64,000 nucleotides of DNA, taken from NCBI RefSeq assembly GCF_050113715.1, contig NZ_JBNJQR010000007.1, forward strand, positions 124,001 to 188,000, in the 5' to 3' direction. Both the position numbers and the translations under genes were made by a program. The DNA is from Brevibacillus_H ginsengisoli (GTDB lineage: Bacteria > Bacillota > Bacilli > Brevibacillales > Brevibacillaceae). The notes under the pieces were generated by a model, which did not search any database, had not been told where the DNA came from, and saw nothing but the letters and a program-made list of their open reading frames with translations. This document shows, piece after piece, positions 52,655 to 60,677 of the stretch; positions within the stretch are counted from its first letter, which is position 1, and each line of letters opens with the position of its first letter.

Positions 52655-52674
52655 AGTTATTCTCCTCTGTATCA

Positions 52675-52686
52675 GTTCTATAGAAC
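52675..52686. promoter_or_regulatory. Perfect 12-bp palindrome before the hydrogenase genes
   Basis: GTTCTATAGAAC lies about 20 bp upstream of the large-subunit start, between a likely TATAGAAT -10 and the ribosome site. It could be an operator. No FNR-type TGTGA-N6-TCACA site was seen. Confidence 0.4.
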
Positions 52687-52768
52687 AAATCCATCTTATT
52701 CTATATGAAGAATATCACTTGAAAACGCTTGCTCTGTTTCATATCTGTGAACCTTTTTTAACATGTGC

Positions 52769-52948
52769 TTAAGATTTCCTAACTTCGTCATATACTTCAA
52801 ATAAATAGCGATAGTCGTCTCTTGGGCGTTTACTAGAACTCTTTTTTATTCGCCGGTTTTTTTGATACAGTGAAATAGAAATGGATGAGAAAATAAGAAT
52901 AGAGCCGCATAAGAAAATGAGGCACAAGATTCCCACAAGTATGACCAT
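52769..52948 (-). CDS. Small membrane protein
   Basis: A 59-residue protein from ATG 52948, preceded by AAGGAGGA at 7 nt. One strong helix (ILVGILCLIFLCGSILIFSSISISL) is followed by a basic patch (YQKNRRIKKSSSKRPRDD) and an acidic end. No family recognised. It lies between the hydrogenase operon and the divergent LacI gene; its upstream region carries one of two palindromes near that regulator. Confidence 0.55.
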   Translation of the reverse strand: MVILVGILCLIFLCGSILIFSSISISLYQKNRRIKKSSSKRPRDDYRYLFEVYDEVRKS

Positions 52949-52964
52949 AAAACATTCCTCCTTT

Positions 52965-53003
52965 TTCATTCAAATGAAGCGTAAAGGATGAAACGCATTT
53001 CAT
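52965..53003. promoter_or_regulatory. Two palindromes, likely LacI-family operators
   Basis: TTCATT-N2-AATGAA at 52965-52978 and ATGAAACGCATTTCAT at 52988-53003. The second is close to LacI/GalR operators (TGAAA ... TTTCA) with a GC centre. Both lie between the small membrane gene and the lacI-type gene. Confidence 0.5.
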
Positions 53004-53036
53004 AGCAAGGAGAAGTTTTATTGGAAAGGTGAGCGT

Positions 53037-53999
53037 ATGGCAAATATCAAAGAAATTGCAAAGATAGCAGGCGTCTCCGTAACGACCGTTTCGCGCGTGT
53101 TAAATCATCACCCTTATGTCAGTACGGAAAAAAGGGAAGCGGTAAGAAAAGCAATGGATCTGTGCAATTATCAGCGAAATATCAATGCGGTCCATCTGAG
53201 CAAAGGCGAAACCTTCCTGATCGGGGTAGTCGTCCCATTCACTAATCATCCCTATTTCGGGTTGTTGCTAGAAGGCATCGCGAATGAAGCCGTCAAAAAC
53301 AACTACAAGTTAATCCTGTTTCAAACCAATTATGAAGAAAACAGAGAGATCGAAGCCTTACAGATGCTGCAGCTTAAGCAAATCGATGCGTTAATTATTT
53401 GCTCCAGAATTTGTGGTTGGGAAGTAATGGAGGAGTATATGGCGTACGGCCCAATCATTCTATGCGAGGACGCGAGGGGAAGGAAGGTCTCTTCGACGTT
53501 TATCGACCATTACAAGAGTTTTTCGATCGCTTTGGAGTATTTGTATCAGAAGGGGCATCATCGGATTGGTTATTGCCTTGGAAGAAAATCAGGAATGAAT
53601 AGCCAACAAAGAGAACTTGCCTACAACGATTTCCTCAAGAAAATCAAGGAGCCGTTGCGGACAAACTATATCTTTTATGAATGCTTTCATTTCGAAGATG
53701 GTGAACGAGTAGTCAAACAGCTAGCCAAAATGATCGATCCACCGTCAGCCTTGTTGGTTTCAAACGACCAGGTGGCTGCTGGAATTCTCACCTGCTGTAA
53801 GGAACAAAATATTGCCATTCCTGATGAGCTTGCGCTAATGGGATTCGATAATCAGCCGATTGCGAGAATGATGAAGATTACCACGCTTGAACTCCCTTTA
53901 GTTGAAATGGGCAGAAATTTGTTTCTTCAAGCGATTGGCAGTACCGACGTTTCTCATGAGGAACTGCCGGTTCAGTTGATTGAACGGGAGACGGTATAG
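53037..53999 (+). CDS. LacI-family transcriptional regulator
   Basis: A 320-residue regulator. The HTH is in MANIKEIAKIAGVSVTTVSR with hinge helix region NAVHLSKGETF; the periplasmic-binding-like effector domain follows (IGVVVPFTNHPYFGLLLEGI). AAAGGTGA precedes ATG 53037. No sugar genes are adjacent, so the target is unclear; the palindromes upstream suggest autoregulation and perhaps control of the small membrane protein. Confidence 0.85.
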   Translation: MANIKEIAKIAGVSVTTVSRVLNHHPYVSTEKREAVRKAMDLCNYQRNINAVHLSKGETFLIGVVVPFTNHPYFGLLLEGIANEAVKNNYKLILFQTNYEENREIEALQMLQLKQIDALIICSRICGWEVMEEYMAYGPIILCEDARGRKVSSTFIDHYKSFSIALEYLYQKGHHRIGYCLGRKSGMNSQQRELAYNDFLKKIKEPLRTNYIFYECFHFEDGERVVKQLAKMIDPPSALLVSNDQVAAGILTCCKEQNIAIPDELALMGFDNQPIARMMKITTLELPLVEMGRNLFLQAIGSTDVSHEELPVQLIERETV

Positions 54000-54032
54000 A
54001 GAAGTGATAAGAAAATGACAATGAAATTGTAT

Positions 54033-54080
54033 AAGCCGATAAATCCTATGGAAAAGGATTATCGGCTTGTTTGTTTTTTT
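54033..54080. terminator. Bidirectional terminator overlapping the padR stop
   Basis: AAGCCGATAAATCC / GGATTATCGGCTT followed by GTTTGTTTTTTT. The padR stop codon at 54059-54061 is inside the stem. Confidence 0.8.
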
Positions 54081-54628
54081 ATAATATCTAAACTTTTATC
54101 TAACCAACCAATGTAATTTTCTTCGCGTGAAATAGCTTTTGTCAGAACAAGGTAGTGACCTAATTCTTCCGCATCTAAATCAATTGGATCCTGTTCCATT
54201 CCAAAAAGTATCGAGAACTGTTCTTTTAGATGTGCTAATTTTTTTGTTCTTAGTTTTAATTGGTTATTAAATACGGTCGGTATTTCTTCTTTGGGTAAAT
54301 CTTTTAAAAAATATATACGTAAAGCGAAGATATCTTTTTCAGTTTCCATATTTTCATCCAGTTCAAGTAACCAATTCTGAAGTTCTTCTCTTCCTATTGC
54401 TGTAAGGCTGTACATCTTTTTCTCAAGTTTGGCCCCTGCCATTTCTATATATTGAGAAATCGAATCCTCGTCTAATAATTTTTTCAACTCAACATAGATT
54501 TGGCTATGCTTTGCACTCCAGAACTGTCCAATCGCTTTTTTGAATTCGGACGTAATATCATATCCACTCATGTCCTCTTTACTTAATAAGCCTAAAATTG
54601 CATATTTCAAAATTCTGCGACTCACCAT
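54059..54628 (-). CDS. padR: PadR phenolic-acid repressor
   Basis: A 189-residue PadR regulator: winged helix in residues 1-80 (ILKYAILGLLSKEDMSGYDI, FWSAKHSQIYVELKKL) and a C-terminal helical dimerisation domain. It is divergent from padC, and two PadR boxes lie between them. In Bacillus subtilis, PadR releases padC when phenolic acids such as ferulate or p-coumarate are present; the same wiring is expected here. Its last codons lie in the terminator stem. Confidence 0.9.
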   Translation of the reverse strand: MVSRRILKYAILGLLSKEDMSGYDITSEFKKAIGQFWSAKHSQIYVELKKLLDEDSISQYIEMAGAKLEKKMYSLTAIGREELQNWLLELDENMETEKDIFALRIYFLKDLPKEEIPTVFNNQLKLRTKKLAHLKEQFSILFGMEQDPIDLDAEELGHYLVLTKAISREENYIGWLDKSLDIIKKQTSR

Positions 54629-54650
54629 ATAACCTCCATTATCTACTATC

Positions 54651-54679
54651 TTGACATGATTATATCACAAGCATATAGT
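54651..54679 (+). promoter_or_regulatory. padC promoter
   Basis: TTGACA at 54651, 17-bp spacer, TATAGT at 54674. The opposite strand has TGATATAAT, an extended -10 suited to padR. Confidence 0.75.
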
Positions 54680-54682
54680 AAG

Positions 54683-54716
54683 ACATGTGAGTTAATACAT
54701 GTAACTATTTACATGT
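54683..54716. promoter_or_regulatory. Two overlapping PadR operators
   Basis: ATGT-N8-ACAT occurs at 54685-54700 and again at 54699-54714, exactly the PadR recognition pattern known from Bacillus. They sit just downstream of the padC -10 box. Confidence 0.85.
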
Positions 54717-54751
54717 TAAATATTGAATATTTTCAAAGGAGTGACCTATTT

Positions 54752-55252
54752 ATGAAAGAACTTAACGAATTTTTGGGAAGCCATTTCATTTATACTTATG
54801 AAAATGGTTGGGAGTATGAATTTTATATAAAAAATGAGAACACGGTTGATTATCGGATTCATAGTGGGATGGTAGGAGGACGCTGGGTTCGTGACCAAAA
54901 AGCTGATATTGTTAAAATTGCTGATGGAGTCTATAAAGTTTCTTGGACTGAACCAACTGGTACCGATGTTTCCCTGAATTTTATGCCAAATGACAAAAGG
55001 ATTCATGGAGTTATCTTCTTCCCTAAATGGGTTCACGAACATCCAGAAATTACAGTGTGCTATCAAAATGATTTCCTGCCACTAATGGAAGAGTCGCGTA
55101 TAAAATATGAAACCTATCCAAAGTATGTTGTTCCTGAGTTTGCTGATATCACGTTTTTCAAAAATGAGGGTGTCAATAATGAAAAGGTTATAATCCAAGC
55201 TCCTTATGAGGGTATGACCAATGATATCCGTTTAGGAAAATTAACTTATTAA
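54752..55252 (+). CDS. padC: Phenolic acid decarboxylase
   Basis: A 166-residue beta-barrel decarboxylase. ENGWEYEFYIKNENTVDYRIHSG and VSWTEPTGTDVSL are family hallmarks, including the tyrosines, arginine and glutamate of the active site. It converts ferulic, p-coumaric and caffeic acids to vinyl phenols as a detoxification step. AAAGGAGTGA precedes ATG 54752; a longer reading from 54656 would overlap the operators. A perfect 17-bp terminator follows. Confidence 0.93.
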   Translation: MKELNEFLGSHFIYTYENGWEYEFYIKNENTVDYRIHSGMVGGRWVRDQKADIVKIADGVYKVSWTEPTGTDVSLNFMPNDKRIHGVIFFPKWVHEHPEITVCYQNDFLPLMEESRIKYETYPKYVVPEFADITFFKNEGVNNEKVIIQAPYEGMTNDIRLGKLTY

Positions 55253-55280
55253 TTGGATACGTATCTTGAAAGTTAATAAA

Positions 55281-55324
55281 ATAAACCAAAAGGCTATTCT
55301 TGCAAGGATAGCCTTTTGGTTTAT
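55281..55324 (+). terminator. Intrinsic terminator after padC
   Basis: ATAAACCAAAAGGCTAT / ATAGCCTTTTGGTTTAT, perfect 17-bp stem with a 10-nt loop; works in both directions. Confidence 0.85.
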
Positions 55325-55416
55325 AACGAGGATCAGTCGAAGACTTTATATTTAACGAACACCAGTTGTTCTTCGTACGTAAGTGGAGGCTTAAGTAAGT
55401 TCTGGCTTAACTTTAC

Positions 55417-56106
55417 TTACAACTCTATCTGCTGACCGGGCGCAAGCACAATCCCTTCAATTCCTTCAGCTTCCAAACTATCAACAAAAGCGTACGGATC
55501 TTGCTTGATAATCGGGAATGTGTTGTAGTGCATAGGGACAACCGTTTTGGCTTTTAAAAACTGTGCGGCAATCACCGCGTCACCAGGGCCCATCGTGTAG
55601 TTGCCGCCAATCGGCAGAAACGCGAGGTCAATCGAATTCAGTCTTCCGATCAATTGCATATCGCCGAAGAGTCCCGTGTCTCCCGCGTGGTAGATGGTTT
55701 TGCCTTCCGCGGTGATGAGAATTCCCGTCGCCAGGCCAGTGTAGATATTTTCCTGGGTTCCTGGCGGATTATAGGAGGAATCGTGCAGCGCGTGCGTCAA
55801 CTTCACTTTGCCAAAAGGGAATTCATACTCCCCTCCGATCCCCATTGTGTGCACCTTGGCTCCTTGAAACGACAAGTACCTTCCCAAGTCATTCGTCGCG
55901 ATAATTGTCGCGTCGTTACGCTTGGAAAGCTCAACGGCATCACCAATATGATCGGCGTGCCCATGCGTGACGAGTATGTAATCGACAGAAATCTCTTCCG
56001 GCTTCGTAACGGCAACCGGATTGTTCTTTAAGAAGGGATCGATGATCAGCGTGTGCTCCTTCAACCGAATCTCAACGCAACTTTGACCGTGAAAGATAAT
56101 ATTCAT
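55417..56106 (-). CDS. UPF0173 metal-dependent hydrolase
   Basis: A 229-residue metallo-beta-lactamase-fold hydrolase of the YtkL/UPF0173 family. HGHADHIGDA is the metal motif, with further ligands in LTHALHDSS, YHAGDTGLFGD and PMHYNTFP. ATG 56106 follows AAGGAGTGATAG; GTG 56115 is the alternative. The ribosome site overlaps the end of the hydroxylase gene, so the two are coupled. Substrate unknown. Confidence 0.85.
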   Translation of the reverse strand: MNIIFHGQSCVEIRLKEHTLIIDPFLKNNPVAVTKPEEISVDYILVTHGHADHIGDAVELSKRNDATIIATNDLGRYLSFQGAKVHTMGIGGEYEFPFGKVKLTHALHDSSYNPPGTQENIYTGLATGILITAEGKTIYHAGDTGLFGDMQLIGRLNSIDLAFLPIGGNYTMGPGDAVIAAQFLKAKTVVPMHYNTFPIIKQDPYAFVDSLEAEGIEGIVLAPGQQIEL

Positions 56107-56111
56107 GACTA

Positions 56112-56729
56112 TCACTCCTTCATTGTTAATTCCAGATTTCTGACGCTTTGGCTCTTCTCCACGGCCTTCTCCTGTTTAAAAGTTCCCATCAGCATATCCA
56201 TGGATGGATTCGTTACCCCGAACCAATAGTTTTCGTTCTTGAAATGGTGCAGAAGATGAAGTCGCTTCATCCACCGCCCCCAGCTCGTCATCGGTTGAAT
56301 CGGGCGGTGTGCCGCGTAGTGCGTCCATTCATAATAGAGCAAAAATCCGATCACCCCTGTTGTAAACGCAGTCGTCCAAACAGTATTCCCTGTACACAAG
56401 TAGAAAATGAACGCTGCCGCACCGATCAGGGGAAGACTGTACCAGACTGGCAAAAACAACAGATGTAGTTCATCTGGACGAACGTGATGGTCATAATGCA
56501 GACGCTTTAATAGTTGCAAAAAGAATGGGCTCTTCGGCGGTTTCAAATGAAACAAAAAGCGATGAATGATGTACTCACTGCACGAATACATCAGCATGCC
56601 AAAGAAGAAGGCGAGCCAGGTTGTTCCATGGTTAAAATGAGGAATCGTCAAAATCAGCCCCACCACAAACAACACGTTCATGACGAGAATATCGGCAAAA
56701 CCGAAGTACTCCTTCAGATACTTGCCCAT
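56112..56729 (-). CDS. Fatty acid hydroxylase/sterol desaturase family protein
   Basis: A 205-residue membrane di-iron enzyme. Histidine boxes are HRFLFH, HYDHH, HYAAH and HLLHH in the family order, between four helices. Relatives hydroxylate or desaturate lipids, for example carotenoids or fatty acyl chains. ATG 56729 follows GAAAGGGG. It is co-transcribed with the UPF0173 hydrolase. Confidence 0.82.
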   Translation of the reverse strand: MGKYLKEYFGFADILVMNVLFVVGLILTIPHFNHGTTWLAFFFGMLMYSCSEYIIHRFLFHLKPPKSPFFLQLLKRLHYDHHVRPDELHLLFLPVWYSLPLIGAAAFIFYLCTGNTVWTTAFTTGVIGFLLYYEWTHYAAHRPIQPMTSWGRWMKRLHLLHHFKNENYWFGVTNPSMDMLMGTFKQEKAVEKSQSVRNLELTMKE

Positions 56730-56927
56730 AATTGGTCCCCTTTCCTGTGATAGAAGCCTAAACATTATTTATACTATTCATATAATTATGACACGAAATA
56801 AGCTTAGATGAAATCCCTTAAACAGTCGCAACTCTTTGCGAAAAGGAAATTTGATCCAATCTAGCGAATTTCATCTTACCATTACGTTTACACACATAAC
56901 TATTGATTAAAGGGGTGAAGATTTTTT

Positions 56928-57884
56928 ATGACAGAGAAGAAACCGATTGATTTAGGGCATCGCATTCACTTGATTGATTTGCATGACATGGGCTGGGAAG
57001 AACGAACCGGCAGCTACGTGATAGAAGATGAGCAGCTTACTCTTATCGAAACCTCGGCAAGTCCCTCACTGCCCTATTTGCTCAAAGGCTTACAAACTCT
57101 TGGGCTTGACCCGCACGATGTCCGGTATATCATTGTCACGCATATTCATCTCGATCATGCTGGTGGCGCCGGTTTGTTTCTAAAAGAATACCCGAACGCC
57201 ACCGTTGTCGTTCATCCGAAAGGAGCAAGGCATTTAGCGAACCCCGAACGGCTCATTGCTGGTGCACGAGAGGTGTATAAAGATCAATTTGATCCGTTTT
57301 TTGCTCCACTCTTACCTGTTCCAGAAGACAAATTGCTCATCAAAAATCACGAAGACACGCTCTGCATCGGGCCGAATCGCACGCTAACCTTCTATGACAC
57401 GCCTGGTCATGCCAATCACCACTTTAGTATCTATGACCCTGTCAGCAACGGTATGTTTACCGGAGATACAGTAGGTGTAAAGTATGCGCAGCTGGATGAG
57501 CTGGATTTTCCGTTTTATCTGCCATCTACGTCCCCCAATCAGTTTCATCCTGATCGAATGCTCGAGTCGATCCATTTATTTGAGTCGAAGAAGCTAGATC
57601 GAATCTATTTTGGCCACTTCGGAATGTCTGAGAACGTTTCGGAGGTGTATCGACAGGTGAAGGAGTGGCTTCCCGTTTTCGTTGACACGGCGGCCGCTTT
57701 ACTTCAAGAGGGCAAAGGAGCTTCCGCCATTACCGCTTCCCTTTATCAACAGGTGCAAGAGTATCTCGTATCCCATGGGATTCCCGAGAGCCACCCAGCA
57801 TTCGATGTTGTGAAGCTGGATTTGGAAATATGCGCGATGGGATTGGTAGATTACCTTGTCAAAAAAGAACAGGGAAAAGCGTAA
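56928..57884 (+). CDS. MBL-fold metallo-hydrolase
   Basis: A 318-residue hydrolase with THIHLDHAGG (metal site), further ligands in DTPGHANHHFS, FTGDTVGV and YFGHFGM. The C-terminal helical domain (LLQEGKGASAI) is typical of the large MBL-fold group with broad hydrolase roles. GGGGTGAAGA precedes ATG 56928. Function unknown. The gap after it holds a CTCGGC/GCCGAG hairpin, a TAAATCGGAAA/TTTCCGATTTA stem (57951-57981), and a terminator. Confidence 0.82.
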   Translation: MTEKKPIDLGHRIHLIDLHDMGWEERTGSYVIEDEQLTLIETSASPSLPYLLKGLQTLGLDPHDVRYIIVTHIHLDHAGGAGLFLKEYPNATVVVHPKGARHLANPERLIAGAREVYKDQFDPFFAPLLPVPEDKLLIKNHEDTLCIGPNRTLTFYDTPGHANHHFSIYDPVSNGMFTGDTVGVKYAQLDELDFPFYLPSTSPNQFHPDRMLESIHLFESKKLDRIYFGHFGMSENVSEVYRQVKEWLPVFVDTAAALLQEGKGASAITASLYQQVQEYLVSHGIPESHPAFDVVKLDLEICAMGLVDYLVKKEQGKA

Positions 57885-57989
57885 AACTCCTTAGAAAACT
57901 CGGCGATTGCCGAGCCTTTGGCGACAGCAGAGCCGTAGTTGCACTTATGTAAATCGGAAAAATTATATACTTTCCGATTTACCATGCGA

Positions 57990-58017
57990 AAAAGGCGGTC
58001 CGAATGGACCGCCTTTT
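57990..58017. terminator. Bidirectional intrinsic terminator
   Basis: AAAAGGCGGTCC / GGACCGCCTTTT between two convergent genes. Confidence 0.85.
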
Positions 58018-58048
58018 CTCTTATAAGCTGCTTTTTATAATGGATCAC

Positions 58049-59086
58049 TTAAACAGAATATTCAGGTGCTGGCTTGCTATCCGAATCAGAGAGTGGCTGT
58101 TTGAGTCGCTCTTGATATCCGCTGAGCCAAAGCCATACCAACTGAATAAAATCCTCCTCCGTAAGCGGGGCAACTTCTGATGCCATGGCGAATTCTTTCA
58201 AGTTATCTTCTGTCGTAATGTTCGGCAACACAGATGCCACATGGGACCAGTACAAAGAGAACTGAATCGCTAACTGACCGATGGTTCGGCCATTCGCGTC
58301 GAACAAGCCTTTTTCCTTCATCTCTTGCACGACTTCCACACCAGCTTGCATCCATTCCACGCTTCGATGCGCTCTGTGATCGTTTCGGCTAAAGTGCTTG
58401 TCTGGATCATATGTACCATCTAACAATCCGGACGCATGTGGAATCCGAACCACAACCCCGCGACTTTCTTCACCGGCCACTTGCAAAATGCTTCTCGCCG
58501 GATCCTGCTCCAGAATGTTGTTGATGATTTGAACGCCGGCATACCCCTGCGTTAGGGCCGCTATCGCTTCATTTTTCCAGCCTAGATCCGGTCCCATCGC
58601 CGCTCCGAATTCTCTTATCTTCCCTTGTTCCTTCAATCTTTCCAGCGCCTCATAGACTTCATCATTGTAGATGGTATCCATTCGCGGATTATGCAATTGG
58701 TAGAAGTCAATGTAATCCGTTTTCAACCGTCTCAAACTCTGCTCGCAAGCATAGGCGATGTGTTCCTTTGTCCAAATTTGCGGCAATTCAGAGTGACCTT
58801 TGCGTTCTTCCGGCAAATTGTAGATATCATAACCGAACTTGGTGGCAATCACCAGCTTGTCTCGAACATCTCCCAGCGTATCGGCCAAGATGGTTTCTCC
58901 AAGTCCGTTCCCATACACGTCAGCCGTGTCAAAAAAAGTGATCCCGTAATCCTCATAAGCAGAACGAAGAAGCTTTTGTCCCAGCTGCTGATCCGTCACG
59001 CCCCACCACTTGGTCGCAACCGTCCAGACCCCAAATCCCACTTCAGAAACCTTCAATTGCGTACCTGATAACGTTCTATATTTCAT
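58049..59086 (-). CDS. Aldo/keto reductase
   Basis: A 345-residue AKR with catalytic Asp53 and Tyr58 (FFDTADVYGNG), lysine in ATKFGYD and histidine in YQLHNP. ATG 59086 has AAGGAGA upstream; the upstream extension to 59134 is unlikely. It is divergent from a MocR regulator that has a direct repeat in the shared gap, so the reductase may be its target, possibly acting on a vitamin B6 or other aldehyde substrate. That is inference. Confidence 0.85.
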   Translation of the reverse strand: MKYRTLSGTQLKVSEVGFGVWTVATKWWGVTDQQLGQKLLRSAYEDYGITFFDTADVYGNGLGETILADTLGDVRDKLVIATKFGYDIYNLPEERKGHSELPQIWTKEHIAYACEQSLRRLKTDYIDFYQLHNPRMDTIYNDEVYEALERLKEQGKIREFGAAMGPDLGWKNEAIAALTQGYAGVQIINNILEQDPARSILQVAGEESRGVVVRIPHASGLLDGTYDPDKHFSRNDHRAHRSVEWMQAGVEVVQEMKEKGLFDANGRTIGQLAIQFSLYWSHVASVLPNITTEDNLKEFAMASEVAPLTEEDFIQLVWLWLSGYQERLKQPLSDSDSKPAPEYSV

Positions 59087-59164
59087 GTCGGCATTCTCCT
59101 TTACACAAATCTTCAATAATGCAATGATAGACACAGTTCATTATAAAAAATGCGCAAAAATCAG

Positions 59165-59199
59165 GACCATCCAGTCGTCCGGTATTTTGATCATCCAGT
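59165..59199. promoter_or_regulatory. MocR-type direct repeat
   Basis: GACCATCCAGT at 59165 and GATCATCCAGT at 59189, in the same orientation, 24 bp apart, in the 150-bp gap between the reductase and the mocR-type gene. MocR/GabR/PdxR regulators are known to bind direct repeats of this kind. Confidence 0.65.
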
Positions 59200-59237
59200 G
59201 CAAAAGATCATTACCCGCTGTCAAAGGTTGTGAAGAA

Positions 59238-60677
59238 ATGATGAAGAATGGAACCCCTCGATCCAAACCACTCTACAAAACAATTGCCGAGCAAATCGAG
59301 AGTCGAATTACCAATGGGGAGTTCCCTCCTGGGAGCATGCTGCCCTCTGAGCGAGTTTTGGCTCGAGAACTTCAGGTAAACCGAAGCACCATTGTCTCCG
59401 CTTACGAAGAGTTAAGAGCGAACGGAATCATAGAGAGCAAGCAGGGAAGCGGAACCATGGTGAGCGACGATATTTGGAGCCAAGCCCGCAAACGAGTACC
59501 GAATTGGCGTCATCTCGTGGAAACCGGTTCTTTTTTACCGAACCTCCCCTTGATTCGCACCATACGCAAAGAAACACAGGAAAGCGGCTTGATTGATTGG
59601 GCGAGTGGTGAGTTGTCATCCGATCTGTTTCCCTATCAATCCTTGCAGCAGATCCTGTCTCAACAGGAATTTAACTGCCATTTGGGCTATGAGCATTCAC
59701 AAGGGAATCTGAATCTTCGCAATACAATCGCTGCCCAGATGAACTCGCTTCATCACATTAAAACAACGTCTTCGTCGATCCTGATCACATCGGGAGCTCA
59801 ACAGGCGCTGCACCTCATCGTGCAATGTTTGCTTCAGCCAGGTGACGCTGTAGCGATTGAAGATCCTTCTTACTGTTACTCGCTCCCTTTGTTCCAATCG
59901 GCAGGACTGCGTACATTCCTTCTGCCTGTTGATGAAAAAGGAATGAACCCTGAGGATTTGGTCGCGTTGCATCAGAAACATCGGATCAAGATGGTGTTCG
60001 TAAGTCCCAACTATCAGAATCCAACCGGAACCTTACTCTCCACCTCACGTAAAAAAAGGTTGCTAGAAATCTCTTCTGAGTACGGTATCCCCATTGTGGA
60101 GGATGATCCGTACAGTTTGACGTCTTTTTCGGGTGAACACATCCCCACTCTTAAATCCTTGGATACGACAGGCAACGTGCTCTATGTCAGTTCTTTATCG
60201 AAGATTGTCGCCTCCGGTTTAAGGATCGGGTGGGTCATTGGGCCACAATCAGTGATTGAGAGACTGTCGGATGCGAAACAACAGTTTGATTTTGGTCATA
60301 GCATCTTCCCGGAATGGATCGCCAGTCAGTTCCTCGGTTCAGACGAGTTTCTTCATCATCTGAATCGACTTCGTGAACAGCTCCAGATCAAGCTGGATCG
60401 AATAGTATTCGAATTGAATGACGTCTTGAAAGATGTTGTGGAGTTTGTCGTTCCCTATGGAGGCATCCATATCTGGTGTCGTTTGAAACAGCCTGTATCC
60501 GAGGCCAAGCTGCTCAGAGAATCGATTCAACGCGGATTTGTCTTTGTTCCGGGAAGTATCCTCGGCTCCAAGGAAGGCTTTGTCCGCTTTACTTTTGGTC
60601 ACGCGGATATGGACACGATCCATGAAGGTCTTGTTCGTTTTGCAGAGGCGTATCGCTTTATACGTGAGCAAGAATAA
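59238..60677 (+). CDS. MocR-family transcriptional regulator
   Basis: A 480-residue fusion of a GntR winged helix (residues 10-78: PLYKTIAEQIESRITNGEFP, VNRSTIVSAYEELRANGII) and a fold-I aminotransferase-like domain (110-470). The PLP lysine is Lys322 in SSLSKIVASGLRIGW; NYQNPTG and EDDPYS are present. It senses a PLP-linked or amino ligand. The start is uncertain (ATG 59238 or 59241). It is divergent from an aldo/keto reductase with a direct repeat between. Element E6 begins directly after its stop. Confidence 0.87.
   Translation: MMKNGTPRSKPLYKTIAEQIESRITNGEFPPGSMLPSERVLARELQVNRSTIVSAYEELRANGIIESKQGSGTMVSDDIWSQARKRVPNWRHLVETGSFLPNLPLIRTIRKETQESGLIDWASGELSSDLFPYQSLQQILSQQEFNCHLGYEHSQGNLNLRNTIAAQMNSLHHIKTTSSSILITSGAQQALHLIVQCLLQPGDAVAIEDPSYCYSLPLFQSAGLRTFLLPVDEKGMNPEDLVALHQKHRIKMVFVSPNYQNPTGTLLSTSRKKRLLEISSEYGIPIVEDDPYSLTSFSGEHIPTLKSLDTTGNVLYVSSLSKIVASGLRIGWVIGPQSVIERLSDAKQQFDFGHSIFPEWIASQFLGSDEFLHHLNRLREQLQIKLDRIVFELNDVLKDVVEFVVPYGGIHIWCRLKQPVSEAKLLRESIQRGFVFVPGSILGSKEGFVRFTFGHADMDTIHEGLVRFAEAYRFIREQE

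Noticed and set aside
57951..57981. Hairpin TAAATCGGAAA/TTTCCGATTTA as a seventh element copy
   Set aside because: It lacks the GACTTCGTC arms, the linker and the ACTTTAC/GTAAAGCA core.
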